A stretch of 64,000 bases of DNA from CAVUFH01 sp963740835. Lineage in GTDB: Bacteria; Actinomycetota; Acidimicrobiia; IMCC26256; PALSA-610. The stretch covers positions 434,001 to 498,000 of the forward strand of contig CAVUFH010000007.1 of NCBI GenBank assembly GCA_963740835.1, given 5' to 3'. Of the stretch, positions 56,890-64,000 are shown piece by piece; within the stretch, counting starts at the first letter, position 1; each line of letters begins with the position of its first letter. A program made the position numbers and the translations under genes. The notes under the pieces are model-generated. The model did not search any database. It was not told the DNA's origin and worked only from the letters and a program-made list of their open reading frames with translations.

Positions 56890-58125
56890 GTGCCGCGCCG
56901 TCGTCCACTCCCTCGAGCCGCCGAGGCACTCAGGACGCCGGCGAAGGTCGTGATCTCGAAGTCGCGCGCGATCGTCGGGCGCGCGCGGCAAGCACCGCGG
57001 CCGGCGCCGTCGTTGCGACCCCACCTCGCACGAAGCCGCGATGGCGGGATCGTTCTGGTCGAGGATCGGCGTCGGCGCTTCGTGCACCCTGACGTAGCGC
57101 GCGCACTCGAAGGCGCGCTCGGCCCCGTGCATGAATCGGAGGACGCCGGCAGGGAGGCTCCGGCAGACAACTCGCGCGCGGTCGAATACGTCGGGCAACC
57201 GGGCGTGCGCGCACTCGCGGAAAGCACGCCGGCGCGGTCATCGATCGCGATCGCCAACGCGGTCGAAGGACCAGATTTTGGCGACATCGGCCGCACGGTC
57301 CAACCGCTTGCGGTCGGGCCGGCTGCACGGGGCGGCGCCGATCCCGAACGCGGCGACGGTGCGCTCGATCGCCTGTCACGCGCACGCGCTCAAGGAGCGA
57401 CGCATCTGCTGGTGACGAACGAAGGCGGCTGGCTCGGGCAACACACGCGACTTGCGGATCATCTGGCCCGGGCCGCCACCATCGTTGCGTGCAACGCCGC
57501 AGCGACGCTGTGGGAACTTCCTCCGCGAGCCGAAGTCGGCGAGCCGAAGGTGTTCGTGATCGGGCTTCCCAAGACGGGAACGACCTCCCTGCACCGCGCC
57601 TTCAAACTGCTCGGGCTGCGAAGCTTTCACTGGGGTGGGAGCCGCGCCTATCACGCGGTTCTGCGGTCTCAGCAGCAGGGCCAACGACTCCTTCATGACG
57701 TCGGCGAACGCTTCGACGCGTACTCGGACGTCGAGACGCTCTCGGTGCGCTTCGATTTGGCGGACCTCCAATACCCGCGCTCTCGGTTCATCTTCACCGT
57801 CCGCGACGTCGACGACTGGATCGCGAGCCGCCGCCGTCATGCCGAGCGCAATGAGCTGGGGCACCGAGACGGCACCTACGCGGGACGCAACCTCGGAATC
57901 GACGAGGACGCCTGGCGCTCCCATTGGGAGACGCAACATGAACGCGTCGCCGAATGGTTTCGCGGGCGGCATGACCTCTTGGTTCTCGACGTCTGCGCCG
58001 GAGACGGGTGGGAGAAGGTGGCCCCGTTCCTCGATCGGCCCGTGCCACGCGTTCCGTTCCCACGCGAGAACGTCGACGGGGTTGTGAGCCGGCGTTTCGC
58101 ATGGTGGCAACGGCCGTCGCGCTAG
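56890..58125 (+). CDS. Sulfotransferase-like protein with long N-terminal extension
   Basis: A 411-residue protein. From about residue 215 it shows the sulfotransferase core: KVFVIGLPKTGTTSLHRAFKLLG (5'-phosphosulfate loop) and RFIFTVRDVDDWIASRRRHAE (3'-phosphate-binding Ser/Arg region), ending near FLDRPVPRVPFPREN. The first 210 residues are not assigned; they contain IVLVEDRRRRFVHPDVARALEG and ATHLLVTNEGGWLGQHTRLADHLA and a low-complexity stretch (residues about 130-170) that may conceal compensating indels. The stop overlaps the convergent gene at 58122 by four bases. Sulfation of the exported glycan is a reasonable inference. Confidence 0.75.
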   Translation: MPRRRPLPRAAEALRTPAKVVISKSRAIVGRARQAPRPAPSLRPHLARSRDGGIVLVEDRRRRFVHPDVARALEGALGPVHESEDAGREAPADNSRAVEYVGQPGVRALAESTPARSSIAIANAVEGPDFGDIGRTVQPLAVGPAARGGADPERGDGALDRLSRARAQGATHLLVTNEGGWLGQHTRLADHLARAATIVACNAAATLWELPPRAEVGEPKVFVIGLPKTGTTSLHRAFKLLGLRSFHWGGSRAYHAVLRSQQQGQRLLHDVGERFDAYSDVETLSVRFDLADLQYPRSRFIFTVRDVDDWIASRRRHAERNELGHRDGTYAGRNLGIDEDAWRSHWETQHERVAEWFRGRHDLLVLDVCAGDGWEKVAPFLDRPVPRVPFPRENVDGVVSRRFAWWQRPSR

Positions 58126-59636
58126 CGGGCGACCTCAGCGCGAGCTTTCACGAGCCAGACATCGGCCGAGCCCAACAGCTGGTGGATATGGATTCGCACG
58201 GCGCCGCGGCGCCGCAGGCAGTCCACGGGGATATCCGGGTTGTCGCCCCAGTTGTGCGCGACATACGCGAACGTCTTCGTCTCTTCACAGAAGAGGGCGT
58301 CGGCGTTACCGCCTCGCAAGGTCGAGTAGTGACCTTTGCCGAAGTAGAAGTCGAATTCCTGCAGCGTCTGCGAGTTCGTATACACGTGTGCGATGCCGGC
58401 GCCCGCGACGATCTGGTGGACGAGCTGAAAGTTCTCGAGTGGTTTCCCGGCGCGTGCATTGGTATCGGTGATCGCGTTGTGTAACCCGACGAGGACGACC
58501 CCGGCAACGACCAGCGCGGCAACGGACCGGAGGATGCGGGACCGGGAAATGTATGTCCACAGCTCGGTGAGCCCGAGCGCGAGGAGGACAACGACGTGGA
58601 AGAGCAAGAAGCTCGCGAATCGAGGTTCGACATACACGCGCGCGACTACGAGGGCGACGTACGTTCCGACGATCGGCACCCCGATGCTTGCGAGGAGGAC
58701 ATATTCGTTGCGGCGGAGGCAGCGAACCGCAGCGAGCACGCCGAGCAGCACGGCGACCACGAAGACGACTTGGCTGCGACCGACCCACTCGGATCGACTC
58801 GGTGCCAGATTTCGCAGGATGGGCGACACCAGGTCGCTGTACGGACGGGTCACCCATCCGTACCAACGAAGGCGCACGCCGAACTGTTGATTTGAGTTCC
58901 GCCTGATGTCGTCGAGCAGCGGCGCATACACCACCAGAGAGAAGGCTCCGACTGCGGCAAGCGCGATCAGGGCGCGGCGCCGCAGCGCGGGGAGCGCGAC
59001 AAGGACGGCGGCCTGCGCGAGAAAGGCAAGAGCGAACACCGGCAGCGTGAGAATGCCGATCAATCCGAAGGCCGCGAACACTGCGATGTCGCGCGATCTT
59101 CCGTCCTCACCCGCTTGTATCGCCGCGACCAGCATCCCTGCGCCGGCGAGGAACGCGAGGCCATAGCCCCGGGCTTGGGGTGCCAGCAAGAGGTGGATGG
59201 GAGCGACCAGTGTGAGCAGGACGGTCATCACCGCGGTGAAGGGCGATACGCGGCGCCAGGCCCACCATGCAATGACTCCGGCAGCCGCCGTCGCCGGAAC
59301 CACGCCCCAGACCCGATAGACGGCCTCGCTCTGGCCCCCGTGCTTGGTCGTGATCCACGCCAGCAGACTGAAGAGCACGTGGTTGTTCGGAACCGAACGA
59401 CCGAAGAAGATGGCATGCGGACCGCGATCGACGTAGTGCACAGCCGTAAAGGCTTCGTCGCGAAAGAAACTCTGGCCGAGCAACGAGAACCGGCTCCATA
59501 CGAGCGCGGCCGATAGCACAGCGAGCACCACGAGTGCGACGTATCGCGCCGCCGGCGCTTCTTGGCGGTCGACTGGCAACACACCGTCGCGCGGAGAGTT
59601 CCCGGCGGTGCGGCGACCGCTCAGCCGTTCGGTCAC
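58122..59636 (-). CDS. Polytopic membrane glycosyltransferase (GT39-like GT-C fold)
   Basis: A 504-residue membrane protein with about eleven hydrophobic segments. After the first helix (VALVVLAVLSAALVW) comes SFFRDEAFTAVHYVD, the acidic loop typical of mannosyl/arabinosyl GT-C transferases; SVPNNHVLFSLLAWIT follows, as in PMT/ArnT relatives. LLLAPQARGYGLAFLAGAGML is another conserved-looking stretch. The C-terminal about 90 residues are soluble (FDFYFGKGHYSTLRGG...). GTG 59636 is the start. It probably transfers a sugar from a polyprenyl-phosphate donor outside the cytoplasm. Confidence 0.82.
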   Translation of the reverse strand: MTERLSGRRTAGNSPRDGVLPVDRQEAPAARYVALVVLAVLSAALVWSRFSLLGQSFFRDEAFTAVHYVDRGPHAIFFGRSVPNNHVLFSLLAWITTKHGGQSEAVYRVWGVVPATAAAGVIAWWAWRRVSPFTAVMTVLLTLVAPIHLLLAPQARGYGLAFLAGAGMLVAAIQAGEDGRSRDIAVFAAFGLIGILTLPVFALAFLAQAAVLVALPALRRRALIALAAVGAFSLVVYAPLLDDIRRNSNQQFGVRLRWYGWVTRPYSDLVSPILRNLAPSRSEWVGRSQVVFVVAVLLGVLAAVRCLRRNEYVLLASIGVPIVGTYVALVVARVYVEPRFASFLLFHVVVLLALGLTELWTYISRSRILRSVAALVVAGVVLVGLHNAITDTNARAGKPLENFQLVHQIVAGAGIAHVYTNSQTLQEFDFYFGKGHYSTLRGGNADALFCEETKTFAYVAHNWGDNPDIPVDCLRRRGAVRIHIHQLLGSADVWLVKARAEVAR

Positions 59637-59718
59637 ATCGCGTCGACGCTCGGCACTTCCCGATTTTCACCCAATGGACGGCCGCGGGCCAGCCGGGCTT
59701 TCGTGCGCTACCGACACG

Positions 59719-59736
59719 TGGTGCGAACCCGCACCA
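59719..59736. promoter_or_regulatory. Perfect 7-bp stem-loop in a divergent gap
   Basis: TGGTGCG-AACC-CGCACCA forms a 7-bp inverted repeat with a 4-base loop, midway in the 147-base gap between the divergent genes at 59636 and 59784. There is no U-tract. It could be an operator half-site pair or an RNA hairpin; nothing else supports it. Confidence 0.3.
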
Positions 59737-59783
59737 TGACGAGCAGAGGCGCGCGCCTCGGGTTGTCGCGTACGATCGCGTCG

Positions 59784-60976
59784 ATGAATGCTGAACATGC
59801 AAACGCCGGTGGATTCGAACGACGGATAACGGCGTCCTGGCGGTCGGTCCGCCGCCACATCCCCGACGGGGCTGCCGAGGCCATCAGGGTTCCATCGAAA
59901 CGGGTCTTGCGCCGTCTGGGCCTGATCTCAGGCGGTGGGCGAGGGGGCGCGCCGTATCAGCGCTGATCGTCCACCCCGCGACCGATCTGCCGTACGCCTC
60001 TTTCGTCCTCGAAGGCTTCGCTCGGCTCCTCGGACCGTCCGCGATCCAATACTCGACTGAGGGCTTTCCCGTGAGCTACGGAGGCGGCCGTGTGCTCGCG
60101 TTCTATCGCGCCGACAATCCCTCGGCGCGATGCTTCCTCGTGTTCACTGACCAAACGCAGGTGAACGCACCAGGACGTGCCTGGGCTCGGACCTACGGAA
60201 TGGTCAACCTTCCCGACGAACGGACGACTGACGACATCGTCGCGATCGGCCCGACGTTCGGGCTCCGTCTCTCGTCGGCTGCACTGACGCGTCGCCACGT
60301 CGCGCACACGTGGCGCTGGGCCAGTCGCGGACGCACGACGAAGCCACGACGCCGCGTGCGACTGCGCATCGCCTCGGAACGCACCCGAACCGTCGTCGAG
60401 CACCAACGTCGACGAACAACGATCGATGCGTATCTCCCGCGATCGTCACACCGCGACTATGTGTTCTTCACGGCTTGGCCGTGGGCGAAGCATGGTGACG
60501 TCAACCCACCGCGTGCAAGGTTCATCGAAGCGTGCCTGCGCGCGCCCGGACTCACGTTCGAGGGGGGCTTCGCACCCCGCAGGCGCCACGACATCCCGGA
60601 GGTGATCCCCCTGTCGGCGGCGCGGCGTTACTCGATCGGCGAATACATCGACAAGCTCGGCCGCGCCGCAGTGGCGTTCAACAATCCGGCTGTGCATGGA
60701 TGCCTCGGATGGAAGCTTGGCGAATACCTCGCGCTCGGGAAGGCCATCATCAGCCTCCCACTCGAACGTGCGCTTCCTGCTCCGCTCGAACACGGCGTGC
60801 ATCTCCACGTCGTCGACGGCTCCGCGGCATCACTCGATGACACGCTCGACCGCCTTCGCCGCGACGACACGTACCGTCGTACGCTCGAGGCCAACGCTCG
60901 TCGTTGGTACGAGCAGAATCTCGCACCGGAGCAGCTCGCGCGCCGACTCCTGCGCCACTTGGACGAGGACTCTTGA
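59784..60976 (+). CDS. Glycosyltransferase-like protein of GT-B type (frame break near 59940)
   Basis: About 397 residues. The first frame begins MNAEHANAGGFERRITASWR and ends shortly after RRLGLISGGGRGG; the next frame continues AVSALIVHPATDLPYASFVLEGFARLLGPSAIQYSTE. Here one base appears missing, unlike the other breaks. The C-terminal half carries YVFFTAWPWAKHG, IPLSAARRYSIGEYIDKLGRAAVAFNNPAVHGCLGWKLGEYLALGKAIISLPLE, which is the donor-binding and E-containing motif of GT-B enzymes. A late ARRWYEQNLAPEQLARRLL is common in such transferases. Family number is not certain. Confidence 0.72.
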
Positions 60977-61058
60977 CCGTGTCGCATCAGATCGCTGCAT
61001 CTTCCGATGCAGGTGAAAGCATGCCGTTGAACGCTCCGCGTGATTGAGGACCTCGGTC

Positions 61059-62948
61059 GTGATCCATTTCGTCGTCATCGCTGGGAAACCGGAATCCGTG
61101 ACGCGCCTCTCCGGGCGCCTCATGCCCGCACTCGAGCGAACGCGGTATTTCGACGGGGATGGTTGCACCGCCATCGGCGCGAGCAAAACGTGGGCCGCGG
61201 CCGCGATCTCGGTGCCCGACCCATTGTGCGGTGCTCGTCTCACGTTCGACGAGGACGCGATGGTGGCCATCAACGGGCCGGCGCTCGCTCCCGGAGTGGC
61301 TCAGCGGGACCTCTCCGACGAGCTCCTTGCACGATACAAGTCGCTCGGATCTGCAGGCGTCGCATCCGGACTCGGAGGGACATACAACTTTGTCGGCATC
61401 GCGCCCTCGATCGGCCTACGCGCGTTCGTCGACTTCTCTGGATTCTTCCCGCTGTACTGGCACGCAGGATCCGACTTCGGCGTCTTCTCGAATCGCTCGA
61501 CAACGATCGCTTCCGTTCTCGACTCGAGCGAGTGGGATCTGCGTGCACTGGCGTGGCTGATCAGCCACGCCAACCTGCGTGGCGAACAGATGCCCGCGCG
61601 AAGTGCCAAGTACCTGCTTCCGGGAGTCGAGGCACAGATGCGTCCCGCCAGCGGAGACGTCCGCTTCGAGACCTCGCCATGTTGGGTGTGGCCACCGCGC
61701 GCAGACGATCCGGGTCGAGACAGCCTCACGCCCGGCGAGTGGGACGAGATCACCGCTGACTTGGTGGCCAACTTTCGTTCACTCGGGACGCTTGGGCAGC
61801 GAGTTCGCCTGCTGCTGAGCGGCGGCAAGGACTCGCGTCTCTGCCTCGCGCTCGCAATGGCCGCCGGACTCCAGGACGAGATCCTTGCCGTGACGAACGG
61901 TCCGCCCGACGGGCCGGAGGTCGAGTGCGCCGCCGAGGTCGCGCGCACCGCCGGGGTCTCCCATGTCCGGCTGGGCGGAGATTTTGGCGCGACTTCAGCC
62001 CAACCGGCGCGCCGACGCTCGTGGAAGAAACTTCATTCGCTCCTTCGTCGCCCGGATCGAGCCAGCACGTCCGGCCTCGACGCAGAGCTCATTTGGCGCC
62101 GGCTTCGCCAGCATGCCTACCGGTACGAAGCAATTGTCTCCCCTTGGGACGGACTCACCGACCCGCTTCATCACACGACGTTGAACATCCGCGGACATGG
62201 CGGCGCGTTGTACCGGCGGGGCCACGAATTTCACGAAAGGGACATCCACGCGGCCGACGAAATGATCGCAGTCATGAGCCTGGGCGTAGACCCGCTGGGT
62301 GTTCTGCAGGCTGATGAGATTCGGTTTCAAAGGGAATGGATGAACGACTGGGCACGCCGCACCGCCGAGCGCGTGCGCCTGGACACGCTTCCGGAGAAAT
62401 GGAAGGTGGATTACCGGCTCGGCCACTGGAGCGGCCCGCTGAGTCAGGCGAAGCCTGGCCATATCAACGTCACACCGATCGTGTCAGCGGTCGCGGCAAG
62501 AAAGAACCTCGAGCTTTCGGCGGAGGCCCGCAATAGCGATCGGCTCCACTTCGAGGTCATGCGCCGGGTCGCACCGGAGCTGGTTTGCGTCCCCTTCATG
62601 AACGACACGTGGTCGCCGCAGATCGCAGCCGATGCCTCCATGGACCTCCCACGCGATCCGTTCCGGACGACTGTGCAGCCGACGCAGCGTGTGCTTGCAT
62701 CTTGGCAGTACCTGTTCCTCGAACATCAGAGGCGGCAGATCGAGCGACTCTTCGAGGAGGCGGCCCGGAAAACCGAAATGGGCACGATCTGCGACCTTGA
62801 CAAGCTCAAGCAGGCTGTGCGAACCGCCGCATCGGTGAGACGTGGGCCTATCCAGATGATCAGCTGCGTCGGCGTGGCAATGGCGCTGCTCGGACACGCC
62901 GAACGAGTCGTCGACCACTGCCCCGCGCAGCCGCCGATCGAAGGGTGA
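61059..62948 (+). CDS. Second asparagine-synthetase-like protein without catalytic N-terminal Cys
   Basis: About 629 residues. The synthetase P-loop is VRLLLSGGKDSRLCLALAMA (residues 249-268), with DEILAVTNGPPDGPEVECAAEVARTAG behind it. The N-terminal half resembles the glutaminase fold (IAPSIGLRAFVDFSGFFPLYWHAGSDFGVFSNRSTTIAS), but the start is MIHFVVIAGKPESV, with no Cys at position 2. GTG 61059 is chosen; TTG 61044 is an alternative. It differs clearly in sequence from the protein at 51516-53564. Possible roles are amidation of a uronic acid in the glycan or ligation in peptide modification. Confidence 0.82.
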   Translation: MIHFVVIAGKPESVTRLSGRLMPALERTRYFDGDGCTAIGASKTWAAAAISVPDPLCGARLTFDEDAMVAINGPALAPGVAQRDLSDELLARYKSLGSAGVASGLGGTYNFVGIAPSIGLRAFVDFSGFFPLYWHAGSDFGVFSNRSTTIASVLDSSEWDLRALAWLISHANLRGEQMPARSAKYLLPGVEAQMRPASGDVRFETSPCWVWPPRADDPGRDSLTPGEWDEITADLVANFRSLGTLGQRVRLLLSGGKDSRLCLALAMAAGLQDEILAVTNGPPDGPEVECAAEVARTAGVSHVRLGGDFGATSAQPARRRSWKKLHSLLRRPDRASTSGLDAELIWRRLRQHAYRYEAIVSPWDGLTDPLHHTTLNIRGHGGALYRRGHEFHERDIHAADEMIAVMSLGVDPLGVLQADEIRFQREWMNDWARRTAERVRLDTLPEKWKVDYRLGHWSGPLSQAKPGHINVTPIVSAVAARKNLELSAEARNSDRLHFEVMRRVAPELVCVPFMNDTWSPQIAADASMDLPRDPFRTTVQPTQRVLASWQYLFLEHQRRQIERLFEEAARKTEMGTICDLDKLKQAVRTAASVRRGPIQMISCVGVAMALLGHAERVVDHCPAQPPIEG

Positions 62949-63775
62949 TCAAGCGCGTGGCCGAAGACCAGATACCTCAGCCCCCAGCCGATCAGGCCGC
63001 CGATCAGGCCGCAGAGTGCCCTATCTGCGGCACCGTCGTGCCGAGCTTCCTTCCGTTCGGCCCGCGCAAAGCTTCACCCGACCGGCAATGCCCAACCTGT
63101 GGGTCGCTCGAGCGACATCGTCAGCTTTGGCTGTTCTTCAAAACCAGGACGAACCTGTTCACCGACCGGGTGCGGATGTTGCACATCGCGCCCGAGAAGT
63201 GCATCGCGACACGGCTCAAGGCGTGCGACAACATCGACTACCTGAGTGCCGACATCGCGCTCTCGGCCGCGATGGTGCAGATGGACATCACCGACATCCG
63301 CCTTCCGGCCGAGTCCTTCGACGTCGTCTACGCGAGTCATGTACTCGAGCACATCCCGGACGATCGCAAGGCGATGCGCGAACTCCATCGAGTCCTCCGC
63401 CGCGGCGGCTGGGCCGTGCTCCAGGTGCCCGTATGGCGTCCCACGACGACTGAGGATCCGACGGTGACCGACCCGAAGGAACGCGAGCGGCTGTTCGGTC
63501 AATCCGACCACGTGCGTATGTACGGCCACGATGGCGAGTACGAACGGCGCCTACGGGAAGCCGGCTTCGACGTCACGGTCGTCCCGTTCGTCAAAGAGCT
63601 CGGGCCTGAAACGGCTCGACGCTATCGACTCAGTGCTTGGGAGGACATCTACTTCTGTGCGCGGCCCGGGTCGCCTCCTTCCGGAGGGCTCGCCCGGACG
63701 CTGCACGAGCTGGACTTCCGGACGCGGCGGCGCATCCAGCTCGCTCGTCGACGCGCGTCGCGTGCCAGGTCCTAA
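62945..63775 (+). CDS. Zinc-ribbon SAM-dependent methyltransferase
   Basis: A 276-residue protein with an N-terminal Cys4 ribbon (ECPICGTVVP...RQCPTCGSLERHRQL, CxxC pairs about residues 25-53), then a class-I methyltransferase of the Methyltransf_11 type: DNIDYLSADIAL, SFDVVYASHVLEHIPDDRKAMRELHRVLRRGGWAVLQVP. GTG 62945 overlaps the upstream stop (GTGATC/TGA). Similar ribbon methyltransferases occur in polysaccharide loci and may methylate sugars. A basic C-terminal tail (RRRIQLARRRASRARS) is present. Confidence 0.88.
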   Translation: MIKRVAEDQIPQPPADQAADQAAECPICGTVVPSFLPFGPRKASPDRQCPTCGSLERHRQLWLFFKTRTNLFTDRVRMLHIAPEKCIATRLKACDNIDYLSADIALSAAMVQMDITDIRLPAESFDVVYASHVLEHIPDDRKAMRELHRVLRRGGWAVLQVPVWRPTTTEDPTVTDPKERERLFGQSDHVRMYGHDGEYERRLREAGFDVTVVPFVKELGPETARRYRLSAWEDIYFCARPGSPPSGGLARTLHELDFRTRRRIQLARRRASRARS

Positions 63776-63832
63776 TTCCGGCGCGATCCAGCGGGTGTGC
63801 AAGCAGAGATGTGGCCTCGCTACGGTCGGGCG

Positions 63833-64000
63833 ATGATGCATCCGGAGGAGCGCGACCCGGCCTGCACCGCAATCTGCGTCGCGGGCATGCATCGCTGCGG
63901 CACGTCCTTCATGGCCGGCGCACTGCAGTGTCTCGGGGTCTCACTCGGTGATCCCGATCGGCTCATGCCTCCCGGCCCGGACAACCCGGTCGGCTATTTC
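63833..64000 (+). CDS. Sulfotransferase family protein, N-terminal part
   Basis: The frame starts at ATG 63833 (or 63836) and runs off the right edge; 56 residues are seen. CVAGMHRCGTSFMAGALQCLG is a 5'-phosphosulfate-binding loop of the bacterial sulfotransferase family, followed by LGDPDRLMPPGPDNPVGYF, also typical. It is the third sulfotransferase-like gene in the window. Confidence 0.82.
   Translation, partial: MMHPEERDPACTAICVAGMHRCGTSFMAGALQCLGVSLGDPDRLMPPGPDNPVGYF

Noticed and set aside
59805..59830. GATTCGAAC resembling a tRNA T-loop on the minus strand
   Set aside because: No matching acceptor, D or anticodon arms; the word is explained by codons for Gly-Phe-Glu-Arg in the glycosyltransferase.

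Overview
The window is 64 kb of very GC-rich, densely packed bacterial DNA. GTG and TTG starts are common, and many neighbouring genes overlap by 4 bases (GTGA, TTGA, ATGA). F420-type luciferase-like oxidoreductases, thiolase-like lipid-transfer proteins with DUF35 partners, a CYP125/142-like P450 and a fused LivH-LivM permease together suggest a soil or aquatic actinobacterium, most plausibly of the Acidimicrobiia. That placement is inference from gene content; no rRNA or other phylogenetic marker is present. No tRNA, rRNA, CRISPR array, transposase or integrase was seen.

Positions 1-18,041 are catabolic. A minus-strand set (acyl-CoA synthetase, nitronate monooxygenase, a 43-codon ORF, a luciferase-like monooxygenase cut by the window edge) diverges from a long plus-strand operon: two DUF35 OB-fold proteins, two thiolase-like proteins, an acyl-CoA dehydrogenase, then a complete branched-chain/carboxylate-type ABC importer (lipoprotein, MFS-LivF fusion, LivH-LivM fusion, LivG) and a sulfotransferase. 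The likely job is uptake, CoA activation and beta-oxidation-like shortening of an unknown carboxylate. Two operon junctions carry tandem 66-68 bp repeats that contribute the Shine-Dalgarno sequence of the following gene, and a third junction carries a 49-nt palindrome.

Positions 18,139-20,639 hold a membrane glycosyltransferase and an FkbM methyltransferase. Positions 20,672-25,876 return to catabolism or redox: SDR, luciferase-like oxidoreductase, P450, nitroreductase, DoxX-like protein, dienelactone hydrolase.

Positions 25,906-64,000 form a large surface-polysaccharide locus. It has nucleotide-sugar enzymes (epimerase, UDP-sugar dehydrogenase, a 4,6-dehydratase/aminotransferase fusion), a WecA/MraY-type initiating transferase, many glycosyltransferases, GNAT acetyltransferases, a deacetylase, a Wzz-like protein, a Wzy-like protein, Wzm/Wzt export, sulfotransferases and methyltransferases. 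Embedded in it is a PqqD / HprK-related kinase / PqqD trio, two asparagine-synthetase-like proteins without the N-terminal catalytic cysteine, and a small Tat-targeted protein ending in an LPLTG-type sorting signal. A 1,137-residue fusion (methyltransferase, TylF-like, GT2, CmcI-like) lies in the same minus-strand operon. This mixture is the best candidate for an undescribed system: a glycan-assembly locus coupled to enzymes typical of peptide modification.

A caution applies throughout. At least 17 otherwise intact genes change reading frame once or more, usually through one extra base and often in a short G/C run. The pattern looks like sequencing or assembly indels rather than mass pseudogenisation. 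Such genes are annotated at full length with the break point stated.
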